Assembly: GCA_038757905.1 (NCBI GenBank)
Contig: JBCDGG010000007.1
Location: forward strand, 1-64,000
Length of the DNA: 64,000 nucleotides
Source of the DNA: HLUCCA09 sp038757905
Lineage (GTDB): Bacteria; Pseudomonadota; Alphaproteobacteria; Rhodobacterales; Rhodobacteraceae
Direction of reading: 5' to 3'
In this document: positions 8,807 to 18,368 of the stretch, piece after piece
Layout of the letters: every line of letters begins with the position of its first letter
Numbering within the stretch: the first letter of the stretch is position 1
The notes under the pieces: model-generated
Told to the model about the DNA's origin: nothing
Seen by the model: the letters and a program-made list of their open reading frames with translations, nothing else
The model's database searches: none
Program-made: the position numbers and the translations under genes

Positions 8807-8835
8807 CGTGTGGGGTGCAGACCGCACCCCACATG
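8807..8835 (+). promoter_or_regulatory. Strong hairpin between TRAP binding protein and permease
   Basis: A perfect 10-bp stem (TGTGGGGTGC with GCACCCCACA, loop AGACC), extended to 12 pairs with one G-U. It starts 11 bases after the binding-protein stop and ends 43 bases before the permease start. It has no T-run, so it more likely stabilises the upstream mRNA or causes partial termination. Confidence 0.6.
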
Positions 8836-8878
8836 CGCCCGCCGCTGAGGGCCAATCCAAACCAATTCTGGGGGCATC

Positions 8879-11518
8879 ATGTCCGATCCGGCCAAAAGCG
8901 CACCGGAGCGCCAGTTCACCGACGAAGAACTTCAGGATCTCGTTGCGAGCACCGATTCGGGGGGGCGGTCGCCCACGAACCGATCCGTCGCGCTGTTGAT
9001 CGCGGTCACCGCCCTCGTCTGGTCCCTGTTCCAACTCTGGATCGCGCAACCGCAGCTCTGGTTCGGGCAGTACTTGCCGGTTCTCAACTCGTCCCAGACC
9101 CGCCCGATCCACCTGATGTTCGCGATCTTTCTCGCGTTTCTGGCCTATCCGGCGTTCAAGGGCTCGCCGCGCGATCGCATCCCGCTGGCCGATTGGGCGC
9201 TGGCGCTCATCGGTGCGGGCACCTGTTTCTATGTCTTCTGGTTCTCCGACACGCTTGCGATGACCGCGCGGTCGGGCCTGCCCACGCAGTTCCAGGTGAT
9301 CCTGGGCGCCGTCGGCCTTGTGGTGCTGCTCGAAGGCGCCCGGCGGGCGCTGGGGCCGGCGCTGACGATCGTCGGCTCGCTGTTCCTGCTCTATGCCTAT
9401 TTCGGCACGGGCTTGCTGATCCCGGAGCTGATCGAGCATGAAGGGCTGTCGTTCACCGCGCTGATCAACGCCCAATGGCTCGACACGGCCGGGGTCTTCG
9501 GCATCCCGCTCGGCGTGTCGACGGCGTTCGTGTTCCTCTTCGTTCTGTTCGGGTCGCTCCTCGATAAGGCTGGCGCGGGCAATTACTTCATCAAGCTCGC
9601 CTTTGCGGGGCTCGGGCACCTGCGGGGCGGTCCGGCCAAGGCGGCCGTGGTCGGCTCGGCCATGACGGGGCTGATCTCGGGCTCGTCCATTGCCAACGTC
9701 GTCACCACCGGCACCTTCACCATCCCGCTGATGAAGCGGGTGGGCTTCACCTCGGAGCAGGCGGGCTCGGTCGAGGTCGCGTCCTCGGTCAACGGGCAGA
9801 TCATGCCCCCGGTGATGGGCGCGGCGGCCTTCCTGATGGTGGAGTTCATCGGCATCTCTTACCTGGAAGTGATCAAGCACGCCTTCATCCCGGCGGTGAT
9901 CTCCTACATCGCGCTGGTCTACATCGTGCATCTGGAAGCGCTGAAGAAGGACATGCCGGCGCTGGGCGAGGCAAAGTCCTTCGCGGGCATGATGCTGAAG
10001 TTCTTCATCGGCTTCGTGGTGGCGGGGATCGGCTTCACGGCGCTGATCTATGCCATGAACGCGCTGGAGGCCGCGCTGCCCGAGATGACGGCGCTGATCT
10101 CGATGGCGATCCTGCTGGCCGTCTATATCTGGCTGGTGGCCATCGCTGCCCGCCGCCCGGATCTGGAGGTCGACGACCCCAACGATCCGGAGATCAAGCT
10201 GCCCACCGTGGCCGAGGTCTATGCCACCGGCCTGCATTACATTCTGCCCATCGTCGTGCTGGTGTGGTTCCTGATGGTGGAGCGGCAGAGCCCGGCGAAA
10301 TCGGCCTTCTATGCCACGTCGCTGATGCTGTTCATCATCGTCACGCAGAAACCGCTGAAGGCCATGTTCCGTGGCCAGGGCGCGGCGTTCATGGCGCAAC
10401 TGCGGGAGGGGATCGACGACCTGAAGGAAGGGCTGATCGCCGGGGCGCGCAACATGATCGGAATCGGGGTGGCCACGGCCGCCGCCGGTATCATCGTCGC
10501 CACCGTCACCAAGACCCCGATCGGAACGGAGCTGGCGGGGCTGGTTGAGCAGCTTTCGGGCGGCATCCTGTTCCTGATGCTGGTCTTTGTCGGCCTCTTC
10601 TCCCTGATCCTCGGGATGGGGCTGCCGACAACGGCGAACTACATCGTCGTGTCGTCGCTGATGGCCTCGGTCGTGGTGAGCCTCGGCGCACAGGAGGGGC
10701 TGATCGTCCCGCTGATCGCGGCGCACCTCTTCGTCTTCTATTTCGGGATCATGGCGGACGTGACACCGCCCGTCGGGCTCGCGAGTTTCGCGGCGGCGGC
10801 GGTTTCAGGAGGCGATCCGATCAAGACAGGTTTCACCGCGTTCTTCTACAGCTTGCGCACCGTCGCTTTGCCGTTCCTCTTCATCTACAACCCGACGCTG
10901 ATCCTCTACGGCGTGGATCTGGGAACGACGGCGGGCATCGTACAGGCGATCACGGTGTTCATTGTCGCCACCTTCGCGATGCTTCTCTTTGCGGCCGCGA
11001 CGCAGGGCTACTTCCTCGCGCGCTCGCGCATCTACGAATCCGTGGCGCTGCTGGTGGTGGCCTTCACCCTCTTCGTGCCGAATGTCTGGCTCGACATGGT
11101 GCAAAGCCCGTTCCGCGAAATCCCGCCGGCTGCCTTCGAGCAGGCCGTGGGCGAGGCCGACGAGGGCGCGCAGTTGCGGCTGCTGGTGCAGGGCCCTGAC
11201 TTCAACACCGGCGAACTGGCCGAGACCACGCTGGTGATGGACATCGCCGGCGGATCGGCGGCCGAACGCGTCACCAATTCCGGCCTGATGCTGTTCCAGG
11301 ACGGTGACGACGTAAAGCTCGACGAGCCGATGTTCGGCACCGTCACGGCGGAGAAGCTGGCGAATTTCGACTTCTACGCCGACACGCCGGTCACCCTGGC
11401 CGCGATCCAGGCCCCGGCGAACCGCCTGCCCGAGCAGGTGTTCTACATCCCGGCGCTGGTGCTGTTGGGGCTGGTGATCCTGCTGCAGCGCCGCCGCCAG
11501 ACGAAACCGGCCTTCTGA
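8879..11518 (+). CDS. TRAP transporter fused 4TM/12TM permease with C-terminal DUF3394-like domain
   Basis: An inner-membrane protein of 879 residues. The N-terminal third matches the small DctQ-type subunit. The central part matches the DctM subunit, with conserved stretches such as GSAMTGLISGSSIANVVTTG and ILGMGLPTTANYIV. After the last transport helices a soluble segment (about 740-850) rich in acidic residues resembles the DUF3394 extension found on TAXI-type fused permeases; a final helix and an RRRQ tail close the protein. It drives Na+-coupled uptake together with the TAXI receptor at 7830. Confidence 0.9.
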   Translation: MSDPAKSAPERQFTDEELQDLVASTDSGGRSPTNRSVALLIAVTALVWSLFQLWIAQPQLWFGQYLPVLNSSQTRPIHLMFAIFLAFLAYPAFKGSPRDRIPLADWALALIGAGTCFYVFWFSDTLAMTARSGLPTQFQVILGAVGLVVLLEGARRALGPALTIVGSLFLLYAYFGTGLLIPELIEHEGLSFTALINAQWLDTAGVFGIPLGVSTAFVFLFVLFGSLLDKAGAGNYFIKLAFAGLGHLRGGPAKAAVVGSAMTGLISGSSIANVVTTGTFTIPLMKRVGFTSEQAGSVEVASSVNGQIMPPVMGAAAFLMVEFIGISYLEVIKHAFIPAVISYIALVYIVHLEALKKDMPALGEAKSFAGMMLKFFIGFVVAGIGFTALIYAMNALEAALPEMTALISMAILLAVYIWLVAIAARRPDLEVDDPNDPEIKLPTVAEVYATGLHYILPIVVLVWFLMVERQSPAKSAFYATSLMLFIIVTQKPLKAMFRGQGAAFMAQLREGIDDLKEGLIAGARNMIGIGVATAAAGIIVATVTKTPIGTELAGLVEQLSGGILFLMLVFVGLFSLILGMGLPTTANYIVVSSLMASVVVSLGAQEGLIVPLIAAHLFVFYFGIMADVTPPVGLASFAAAAVSGGDPIKTGFTAFFYSLRTVALPFLFIYNPTLILYGVDLGTTAGIVQAITVFIVATFAMLLFAAATQGYFLARSRIYESVALLVVAFTLFVPNVWLDMVQSPFREIPPAAFEQAVGEADEGAQLRLLVQGPDFNTGELAETTLVMDIAGGSAAERVTNSGLMLFQDGDDVKLDEPMFGTVTAEKLANFDFYADTPVTLAAIQAPANRLPEQVFYIPALVLLGLVILLQRRRQTKPAF

Positions 11519-11530
11519 GGAGGATGCGCC

Positions 11531-11962
11531 ATGTTCAAAGCGATCCTGTTGCCGATAGATCTGTCATCCGAGGCAAGCTGGCGTAAGGCGGCGCCGATTG
11601 CCGTCAAGATGGCCAAGGAGGATGGTATCCCGCTCCACGTGGTGACGGTGATGCCCGATTTCGGCATGTCCGTCGTCGGCACGTACTTCGCCGAAGACTA
11701 CGAAGAGAAAGCGCTCCACGCGATGGGCGAGCAATTGTCGGACTGGGTGACAGCCAACGTGCCGTCGGATGTGGATGTGCACCCCCACGTCTTGCACGGC
11801 ACGGTGTACGATCAGATCATCGTCGCCGCGGAGAAGCTCGGAACGGATGCCATCGTCATGGGGTCCCACCGACCGGAGCTGAAGGACTATCTGCTGGGTC
11901 CGAACGCTGCCCGCGTGGTGCGCCATGCGCCGCAATCGGTGTTCGTGGTGCGGGGCGACTAG
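11531..11962 (+). CDS. Universal stress protein (UspA family), TRAP-associated
   Basis: A single-domain protein of 143 residues. FKAILLPIDLS opens the first strand, and the C-terminal ATP-loop region reads VMGSHRPELKDYLLGPNAARVV (cited here as VMGSHRP and GPNAARVV). It starts 12 bases after the permease stop with a GAGGAGG site. TRAP operons often end with such a gene; TeaD beside the ectoine transporter TeaABC binds ATP and tunes uptake, so a similar regulatory role is inferred here. Confidence 0.85.
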   Translation: MFKAILLPIDLSSEASWRKAAPIAVKMAKEDGIPLHVVTVMPDFGMSVVGTYFAEDYEEKALHAMGEQLSDWVTANVPSDVDVHPHVLHGTVYDQIIVAAEKLGTDAIVMGSHRPELKDYLLGPNAARVVRHAPQSVFVVRGD

Positions 11963-12150
11963 GGCAAGCACTTGGCCCGACCGGCTTCGGCTTTCGTCGC
12001 AGGGCCCCCCTTGGCATCGGGGTGGGGGGACTCGCCCGTGCCGGGCGGGGCGGCCTTGGCGACGCCGCGCCACATGCCGCTGCCGCATTGCGCCCTCTGG
12101 ACAAATGCGGCGGAGCGGCGAAGCTGGAAGCCACCCTTAGGCCAGGAGAC

Positions 12151-12993
12151 ATGACGATCATGACCGCAACGACCCTTTCCAAGTCCCTCGCGACCCTCTC
12201 CATCCTGCTGGCCACGACCGGCCTCGCAGCAGCGCAGAACGAGTGCGCGGCAGGCAAGACGCTGGAAGACGGGGTGCTGACCATCGCCACTGGAAACCCC
12301 GCCTATTATCCATGGGTCCTCGATGACGCGCCGGAGAGCAAACAGGGCTTCGAGGCCGCAGTGGCCTATGCGGTGGCCGGGGCGATGGGGTTCGCCGACG
12401 AGAATGTGGCGTGGGTGCGCACATCGTTCGATCAATCCATCCAGCCCGGCGCCAAGGATTTCGACTTCAATCTCCAGCAGTTCTCGATCACCGAGGAACG
12501 CGAGAAGATGGTCGACTTTTCGGCCCCCTATTACAGCTCGGCCATGGCGGTGCTGGCGACGGAGGCGGCTGTCGAGGCCGGGGCAGCGCCGACGCTGGAC
12601 AGCCTGAAGGCCCTGCGCTGGGGCGCGGATGCCAACACGACGGCGGTGCCCATGCTGAGCCAACTGATCGACCCCGAGCGCGACCCGCTGCTTTACGGAG
12701 ACAACACCGATGTGACCGCCGCGATGCAGGCGGGCCAGATCGATGCCGCGCTCTTCGATCTGCCGACGGCGCTGTATCTCGCGGCCGTTGTCGTGGAGGG
12801 GGGCGTGATCCTGGGCCAATTCCCCGCCGAACGGACGGAGAGCCCGGATCAGTTCGGCCTGCTGATGGCGGATGGCAGCCCGCTGAAGGAATGTGTGGAC
12901 GCCGCGCTGGCGACGCTTTCGGCCGACGGCACGCTGGCCGCGATCGAGGCGCAATGGCTGCAGGAAACCACGGGGGTGCCCGTCATCGAGTGA
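12151..12993 (+). CDS. Polar amino-acid ABC transporter substrate-binding protein
   Basis: A family-3 solute-binding protein of 280 residues. The signal peptide is residues 1 to about 32 (LATTGLAAAQ). The mature part opens with LTIATGNPAYYPWV and has the DFNLQQFSITEEREKMVDF segment (given here as FSITEERE), the common signature of amino-acid receptors. The ATG at 12151 sits 5 bases after CAGGAG; a second ATG three codons later is a less good choice. It heads a three-gene operon with the permease at 13076 and ATPase at 13930. Confidence 0.88.
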   Translation: MTIMTATTLSKSLATLSILLATTGLAAAQNECAAGKTLEDGVLTIATGNPAYYPWVLDDAPESKQGFEAAVAYAVAGAMGFADENVAWVRTSFDQSIQPGAKDFDFNLQQFSITEEREKMVDFSAPYYSSAMAVLATEAAVEAGAAPTLDSLKALRWGADANTTAVPMLSQLIDPERDPLLYGDNTDVTAAMQAGQIDAALFDLPTALYLAAVVVEGGVILGQFPAERTESPDQFGLLMADGSPLKECVDAALATLSADGTLAAIEAQWLQETTGVPVIE

Positions 12994-13075
12994 CCGGGCC
13001 GATGATTCAGCGATCCCGAGGGGCCGACGGCGCGCCGCGTGCGCCAGCATATCCAGACCCAGCAAAGGACGTAGC

Positions 13076-13933
13076 ATGACGCTCCTGGATCGGGTGAAAG
13101 CGCCCGCGCCCGGGGCTGCCGGGCCAACCCGGCGTCAGATCTACGAGGCCGGCCTCAGGCGGCGCTCCAACGCGATTGCGGCGGTGTCCACCGTCGCGGT
13201 CGTGCTTGCCATCGTCGTTCTGATCCCGCTCGCGCCGGGATGGGAGGCGGTGAAGCGCAGCTTCTTCAATGCAGAGGTCTTCGCTCAGACCTTCCCGGGG
13301 CTTCTAAACGCCTTTCTCCTCGACGTGGCGATCTTTGCCTGGTGCGCGCCGCTCATCGCGCTGCTCGGCCTCGCGGTTGCGCTGGCGCGCGATGTGCGGG
13401 CGCCCGCGGCCTATCCGCTGAAGCTGTTCGCCGTCGTCTATACGGATGTGTTCCGGGGTCTGCCGGTCATCCTCGTGATCTATCTCATCGGCTTTGGCGT
13501 CCCAGGGCTTGGCCTGCCGAGACCGTGGAACTCGCCCTATATCTGGGGTTCGCTCGCGCTGATCCTTGTCTATGCCGCTTACGTGGCCGAGGTGATCCGG
13601 TCCGGGATCGAGTCGGTGCACGAGAGCCAGCGCGCGGCGGCGGCCTCGCTCGGGCTCAGCGAACGCGACACGATGCGCTATGTTGTGCTGCCCCAGGCCA
13701 TCCGGCGGGTCGTCCCGGCGAACATGAACCTGTTCATCGCCCTGCAGAAGGACGTTGCGCTTTTGTCGTTCATCGGCCCCGTCGAGATCTTTCGACAGGC
13801 CGGTGTGTACAAGGCGCTTCTGGCGAACTTCACGCCCTATGTCGGGGCGGCACTCATCTTCCTTGCCATCACGATCCCGGCGACACGCTATGCGGATTAC
13901 CTGCTGAACAAGCAAAGGCGCGCGCGCTCGTGA
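13076..13933 (+). CDS. Polar amino-acid ABC transporter permease (HisM/GltK type)
   Basis: An inner-membrane protein of 285 residues. The EAA loop, where the permease meets the ATPase, reads AAAASLGLSERDTMRYVVLPQA (cited as SLGLSERD and VVLPQA). The start at 13076 lacks a strong ribosome site, but upstream frame sequence is not coding-like. Only one permease is present, so it probably works as a homodimer or with a partner encoded elsewhere. Its stop overlaps the GTG start of the ATPase. Confidence 0.87.
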   Translation: MTLLDRVKAPAPGAAGPTRRQIYEAGLRRRSNAIAAVSTVAVVLAIVVLIPLAPGWEAVKRSFFNAEVFAQTFPGLLNAFLLDVAIFAWCAPLIALLGLAVALARDVRAPAAYPLKLFAVVYTDVFRGLPVILVIYLIGFGVPGLGLPRPWNSPYIWGSLALILVYAAYVAEVIRSGIESVHESQRAAAASLGLSERDTMRYVVLPQAIRRVVPANMNLFIALQKDVALLSFIGPVEIFRQAGVYKALLANFTPYVGAALIFLAITIPATRYADYLLNKQRRARS

Positions 13934-14661
13934 CCCCGCTGCTGGAGCTGCGGGGGGTGCGCAAGGCCTTTGGCGAGAACGCGGTGCTGCGGGGGATCGA
14001 CCTGACCGTGGCCCGCGGCGACATGGTGTGCCTGATCGGGGCGTCGGGCTCCGGCAAGTCCACGCTCCTGCGCTGCATCAACCTGCTGGAGCCGATCGAC
14101 GACGGCGAGGTGCTGCTGGGGGGAACCGACATCTCGGTGCCCGGGCTGGACCCGCGCCCGGTGCGGGAGCGGATCGGGATGGTGTTCCAGAGCTTCAACC
14201 TGTTCCCGCACATGGATGCCGTCGAGAACGTCATGCTCGCGCCGCGCCGCGTGAAAGGCCTTTCGCGCGAGGCGCTGCGCCCCCGTGTCGAGGATCTGTT
14301 CCGGCGCTTCGGCCTCGCGGACCGGATGGCGCATTATCCCGATCAGTTGTCGGGGGGGCAGCAGCAGCGGGTTGCGATTGCCCGGGCGCTTGCGATGGAG
14401 CCCGAGATCATGCTGTTCGACGAGGTCACCTCTGCCCTGGATCCGGAGCTGGTGGGTGAGGTGCTGGACGTCCTGCGCGACCTGCGGGCCCAGGGCATGA
14501 CGATGGTGTTTGCGACCCACGAGATGGGTTTCGCCCGGGAACTGGCCGACAAGGTCTGCTTTCTGGAGGCAGGCGAGATTCTGGAGGAAGGGCCGCCGGA
14601 GGCGCTGTTCGGGGCGCCCCAGCGCGAACGCACGCGCGCCTTTCTGTCCCGGGTGCTGTGA
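13930..14661 (+). CDS. Polar amino-acid ABC transporter ATP-binding protein (GlnQ/HisP type)
   Basis: The protein has 243 residues: Walker A GASGSGKST (37-45), Q-loop in VFQSFNLFPHM, signature LSGGQQQR, Walker B IMLFDEVTSALDPE and H-loop ATHEMGF. The GTG start overlaps the permease stop (GTGA), so translation is coupled. It ends 20 bp from the convergent peptide-transporter gene, with no obvious terminator between them. Confidence 0.92.
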   Translation: MTPLLELRGVRKAFGENAVLRGIDLTVARGDMVCLIGASGSGKSTLLRCINLLEPIDDGEVLLGGTDISVPGLDPRPVRERIGMVFQSFNLFPHMDAVENVMLAPRRVKGLSREALRPRVEDLFRRFGLADRMAHYPDQLSGGQQQRVAIARALAMEPEIMLFDEVTSALDPELVGEVLDVLRDLRAQGMTMVFATHEMGFARELADKVCFLEAGEILEEGPPEALFGAPQRERTRAFLSRVL

Positions 14662-14681
14662 CGACGGTCGGGCGCCAGCCA

Positions 14682-16400
14682 TCAGATGATTTCGGACTTC
14701 AAGCCCTCGGTCGAGAGGCCCTCCAGCCGCGGCATCAGGTTCAGAAGGTCCTGCGTGTAGGGGTGCTTCGGCGCGGCAAACAACTGCTCGGTCGATGCCA
14801 CTTCCACCAGCTTGCCGTTCTTCATCACGCCGATCCGGTCGCACATCTGCCGGACGACGGGCAGGTCATGGCTGATGAACAGCATCGTCAGCCCAAGATG
14901 TTCCTGCAGGTCCTTCAGGATGTTGAGGATCTGCGCCTGAATGGAGACGTCGAGCGCCGATGTCGGCTCGTCGCAGATCAGGAAGCGCGGCTGCGTCGCC
15001 AGGGCCCGCGCGATGGAGATCCGCTGCCGCTGGCCGCCGGAGAACTCATGCGGATAGCGCCGCCCGGCCTCGGCGCCAAGGCCCACGCGTTCGAGCAGTT
15101 CGTCCACCCGGGCCCGCACCGCGGGGCCTTCGAGCAGACGATGATGCAGCACGGGCTCGGCGATGATGGCATCGACGCGCATCCGCGGGTTCAGGCTGGA
15201 GAACGGATCCTGGAAGATCATCTGGATCTGGCGCCGGTAGGCCTGCAGATCGGCCGGGTTCTTCTGGGCGACGATGTCGGTGCCATCGAAGTAGATATGG
15301 CCTTCATCCACCGGATAGAGCGCGGCAATCATGCGGGCGACGGTAGACTTGCCGGACCCGCTTTCGCCGACGAGGCCGAACACCTCGCCGTCGCGGATCT
15401 CGAAGCTGACATTGTCGACGGCCGTAAACCAGCGCCGGTTCGACGGGAGCAGCGCCCGCCGTTCGAGGAACCGCTTGGTGACCCCCTCCACCTGCAGGAG
15501 CGTCCCCGTCGTGGACTTTTTCGGCGCAGTCCAGTTGCGGGCGAGGTCCTCGATCTTGAACTCGATCTGGCGGCCCCCATAGGCCAGCTGGGGGAACCGG
15601 TGCACGCGTAATGTGGGGCGCGGCACGGCCGCGATCAGGGACTTCGTGTATTCGTGCTGAGGCGTGCCGAGCACCTGACTGGTCGGACCGCTCTCCACCA
15701 CTTTGCCCTGATACATCACGGTCACCATGTCCGTGGTGTCGGCAATCACGCCCATGTCGTGGGTGATCAGGATCACCCCGACCTGCCGCTCCCTGGCCAA
15801 TTCCTTGATCAGGTCGAGGATCTGGGCCTGGATCGAGACGTCGAGCGCCGTGGTGGGCTCGTCGGCGATGATCACCTCCGGCTCGGAGCAAAGCGCGAGG
15901 GCGATCACCACGCGCTGGCGCATCCCGCCTGAGAACTGGTGCGGGTACTGCTTCACACGCACATCGGGGTTGGGAATGCCGACGCGGTCGAGCAGCGTGA
16001 CGGCACGGCGGGCGGCCTCGGCGTCGGACACCTTGAGGTGGAGCTTCATCGTCTCCACCAGCTGCTCTTCCACCGTCAGCAGCGGATTGAGCGAGGTCAG
16101 CGGGTCCTGAAAGATCATCGAGATCCGGGCGCCGCGCAAGGCGCGCATCCCTTCCGCGTCGCGGCCGCTGATCTCTTCGCCCTGGAAGTTGACGGTGCCG
16201 CCGGAGATGAAGCCGGGCGGTTCCAGAAGCCCCATCACCGCGGCGCCTATGGTGGACTTGCCCGCGCCGGATTCGCCGACCAGACCGTGGATCTCGCCAG
16301 GCTTCACGACGAGTTTGGCGTTATCCACGGCGACGAACACGCGGTGCCGGGTTGGAAAGTGCACCGACAGATCGTCGATCTGAAGCAGCGCGTCCGTCAT
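14682..16400 (-). CDS. Peptide ABC transporter, two ATPase domains fused (DppD-DppF/GsiA type)
   Basis: The protein has 572 residues and two complete ABC cassettes in tandem. The first has GESGAGKST, FSGGMRQR and IIADEPTTALD; the second has GESGSGKST, FSGGQRQR and ICDEPTSALD. Each cassette is of the oligopeptide type, so one chain replaces the usual DppD/DppF pair. The ATG at 16400 overlaps the upstream permease stop (ATGA). It energises uptake through the permeases at 16397 and 17358. Confidence 0.92.
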   Translation of the reverse strand: MTDALLQIDDLSVHFPTRHRVFVAVDNAKLVVKPGEIHGLVGESGAGKSTIGAAVMGLLEPPGFISGGTVNFQGEEISGRDAEGMRALRGARISMIFQDPLTSLNPLLTVEEQLVETMKLHLKVSDAEAARRAVTLLDRVGIPNPDVRVKQYPHQFSGGMRQRVVIALALCSEPEVIIADEPTTALDVSIQAQILDLIKELARERQVGVILITHDMGVIADTTDMVTVMYQGKVVESGPTSQVLGTPQHEYTKSLIAAVPRPTLRVHRFPQLAYGGRQIEFKIEDLARNWTAPKKSTTGTLLQVEGVTKRFLERRALLPSNRRWFTAVDNVSFEIRDGEVFGLVGESGSGKSTVARMIAALYPVDEGHIYFDGTDIVAQKNPADLQAYRRQIQMIFQDPFSSLNPRMRVDAIIAEPVLHHRLLEGPAVRARVDELLERVGLGAEAGRRYPHEFSGGQRQRISIARALATQPRFLICDEPTSALDVSIQAQILNILKDLQEHLGLTMLFISHDLPVVRQMCDRIGVMKNGKLVEVASTEQLFAAPKHPYTQDLLNLMPRLEGLSTEGLKSEII

Positions 16401-17356
16401 TTCAGCCTCGGGTTCAGGGCATCGCGCAGCCAGTCGCCCAGCAGGTTCACCGATAGGGCGAGGGCGAGCAGCGTCAGGGCCGGGAACAGCAGAATCCACC
16501 ACTCGCCCGAGAACAGGAAACCTTGCCCAATCCGGATGAGCGTGCCGAGCGAGGGTTGCGTGGGGGGCGCGCCGACGCCCAGAAACGACAGCGTGGCCTC
16601 GGCGATGATGGCAAGCGCGAGCGAGATCGTCGCGATCACAAGAACCGGCGACAGCACATTGGGCAGGATGTGGCGCACCATGATCGCCGGGCCGGAGCGG
16701 CCGATCAGGCGGGCGGCGGCGACGTATTCCTTGTTCTTCTCCACAAGCGTCGCGCCGCGCACGACCCGGGCGAACTGCACCCAGTCGGACAGCCCGATCG
16801 CGAGGATCAGCACCCAGATCGCCATCTGGTCGCGATACTCGATGGGGGTGATGCCCTTGGCGATCCCGAAGATCAGCATCGCCACAAGGATCGCGGGGAA
16901 GGTCAGCTGCACATCGGCGATGCGCATGATCACCGTCTCCGTCCAGCCGCCGACATAGCCCGCGATGAGCCCCAGCGTGACGCCCAGGATCATCGCGAAC
17001 ACGACCGCGGCGAAGCCCACGAAGAGCGAGATGCGAAGCCCGAAGAGGATGGTGGAGAAGACGTCGCGCCCCTGATCGTCGGTGCCGAGCCAGAACGTCT
17101 CGCCGGTGAAGGCATTGGGCGCCATCGGCGCGGTGAAGCCGTTCATCAGGTTCAGCGTGGCCGGGTCGAACGGATCGAACGGCGCGATCAGCGGGGCGAA
17201 GATCGCGCTCAGCACCAGCACCGCCATCACCGTCAGCGAGATCACCGCGACGGGGGAGCGGCGGAACTTCCACGCGAAGTCGGACTGCCACGCGCGGGCA
17301 AGGGCGGAGGGGGCGGGGCGGGGCGCCGGGGTAGGCCTGGCTTGGATGTCGGCCAT
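16397..17356 (-). CDS. Peptide ABC transporter permease (DppC type)
   Basis: A membrane protein of 319 residues with a Pro/Ala-rich cytoplasmic N-terminus and a DppC-type first helix followed by LIAPFDP. The core holds GTDDQGRDVFS, the DppC landmark, and the EAA loop AARLIGRSGPAIMVRHILPN (cited as RLIGRSGP and HILPN). It starts 1 base after the DppB-type permease stop and overlaps the fused ATPase gene. Confidence 0.9.
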   Translation of the reverse strand: MADIQARPTPAPRPAPSALARAWQSDFAWKFRRSPVAVISLTVMAVLVLSAIFAPLIAPFDPFDPATLNLMNGFTAPMAPNAFTGETFWLGTDDQGRDVFSTILFGLRISLFVGFAAVVFAMILGVTLGLIAGYVGGWTETVIMRIADVQLTFPAILVAMLIFGIAKGITPIEYRDQMAIWVLILAIGLSDWVQFARVVRGATLVEKNKEYVAAARLIGRSGPAIMVRHILPNVLSPVLVIATISLALAIIAEATLSFLGVGAPPTQPSLGTLIRIGQGFLFSGEWWILLFPALTLLALALSVNLLGDWLRDALNPRLK

Positions 17357-17357
17357 A

Positions 17358-18338
17358 TCAGTTCGCCTTTCCGGAATCGACGCGCAACCGGGGGTCGATT
17401 GCGAAGTATAGAAGGTCGACGATCAGGTTGATGCCGACGAACATGACAGAGATCAGCATCAGATAGGCCGCCATCACGGGGATATCGACGAACTGAATTG
17501 CGTTGATGAAGAGCAGCCCGACACCGGGCCATTGGAACACCGTCTCGGTGATGATCGCGAAGGCGATGATCGAGCCGAGCTGCAGGCCGGTGATGGTGAT
17601 CACCGGGACCATCGTGTTCTTCAGCGCATGGCGGAAGTTCACGCTGCGCTCCTTCAGGCCGCGGGCCCGGGCGAAGCGGATGTAATCCTGCCGCAGCACT
17701 TCCAGCATCTCGGACCGCACAAGGCGCATGATCAGCGTCATCTGATAGAGCCCGAGCGTGATCGAGGGCAGGATGAGCGCGAGCAGGCCGCTTTGCGTCA
17801 GAAACCCTGTGCTCCACCAGCCGATCTGCACCGTGTCGCCGCGCCCGAAGGAGGGCAGCCAATCCAGCTCCACCGAGAAGAGGTAGATCAGCAGAATGCC
17901 GATCAGGAAGGTGGGCAGAGACACACCGATCAGCGACACGGTCATGATCACGTTCGACATCACGCCGTTGCGCCGGATCGCGGTGAAGACGCCGAGGCCG
18001 ATGCCGAGGACCATGGCAAAAACGCCCGACACGAAGGCCAGTTCCAGCGTCGCCGGCACCCGTTCGGCGATGATATCCGCCACCGGCCGCCCCTGGCGGT
18101 AGGAAATGCCGAAATCGCCCTGAACGGCGTTCTGAAGAAACTTCCAGTATTGCACCGGGAAGGGCTGATCGAGCCCGAGCTGCGTGCGCAGCCGCTCGAT
18201 GTCGGCCTGCGTCCGCTCCTGGCCCAGCATGTTGTCGATCGGGTCGCCGACAAAGGTGAACATCGAGAACGCGACAAGGCCCACGACCAGCAAGACGATG
18301 ATCGACTGAAAGACGCGGCGGAGGACGAAAGAAAGCAT
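17358..18338 (-). CDS. Peptide ABC transporter permease (DppB type)
   Basis: A membrane protein of 326 residues: first helix FVLRRVFQSIIVLLVV, then a long periplasmic loop with GLDQPFPVQYWKFLQ, and the EAA loop YIRFARARGLKERSV (cited as ARARGLKERSV). Both N- and C-terminal ends are typical of DppB. It forms the channel with the DppC-type subunit. It follows the unknown membrane gene at 18369 after 30 bases. Confidence 0.9.
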   Translation of the reverse strand: MLSFVLRRVFQSIIVLLVVGLVAFSMFTFVGDPIDNMLGQERTQADIERLRTQLGLDQPFPVQYWKFLQNAVQGDFGISYRQGRPVADIIAERVPATLELAFVSGVFAMVLGIGLGVFTAIRRNGVMSNVIMTVSLIGVSLPTFLIGILLIYLFSVELDWLPSFGRGDTVQIGWWSTGFLTQSGLLALILPSITLGLYQMTLIMRLVRSEMLEVLRQDYIRFARARGLKERSVNFRHALKNTMVPVITITGLQLGSIIAFAIITETVFQWPGVGLLFINAIQFVDIPVMAAYLMLISVMFVGINLIVDLLYFAIDPRLRVDSGKAN

Positions 18339-18368
18339 TCGGCAAAATCCGATTAACGAGCGACGTGG

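Noticed and set aside
8633..10726. 697-residue minus-strand frame
   Set aside because: Asp/His/Arg-rich translation opposite the TRAP permease; no domain, and codon pattern follows the plus strand.
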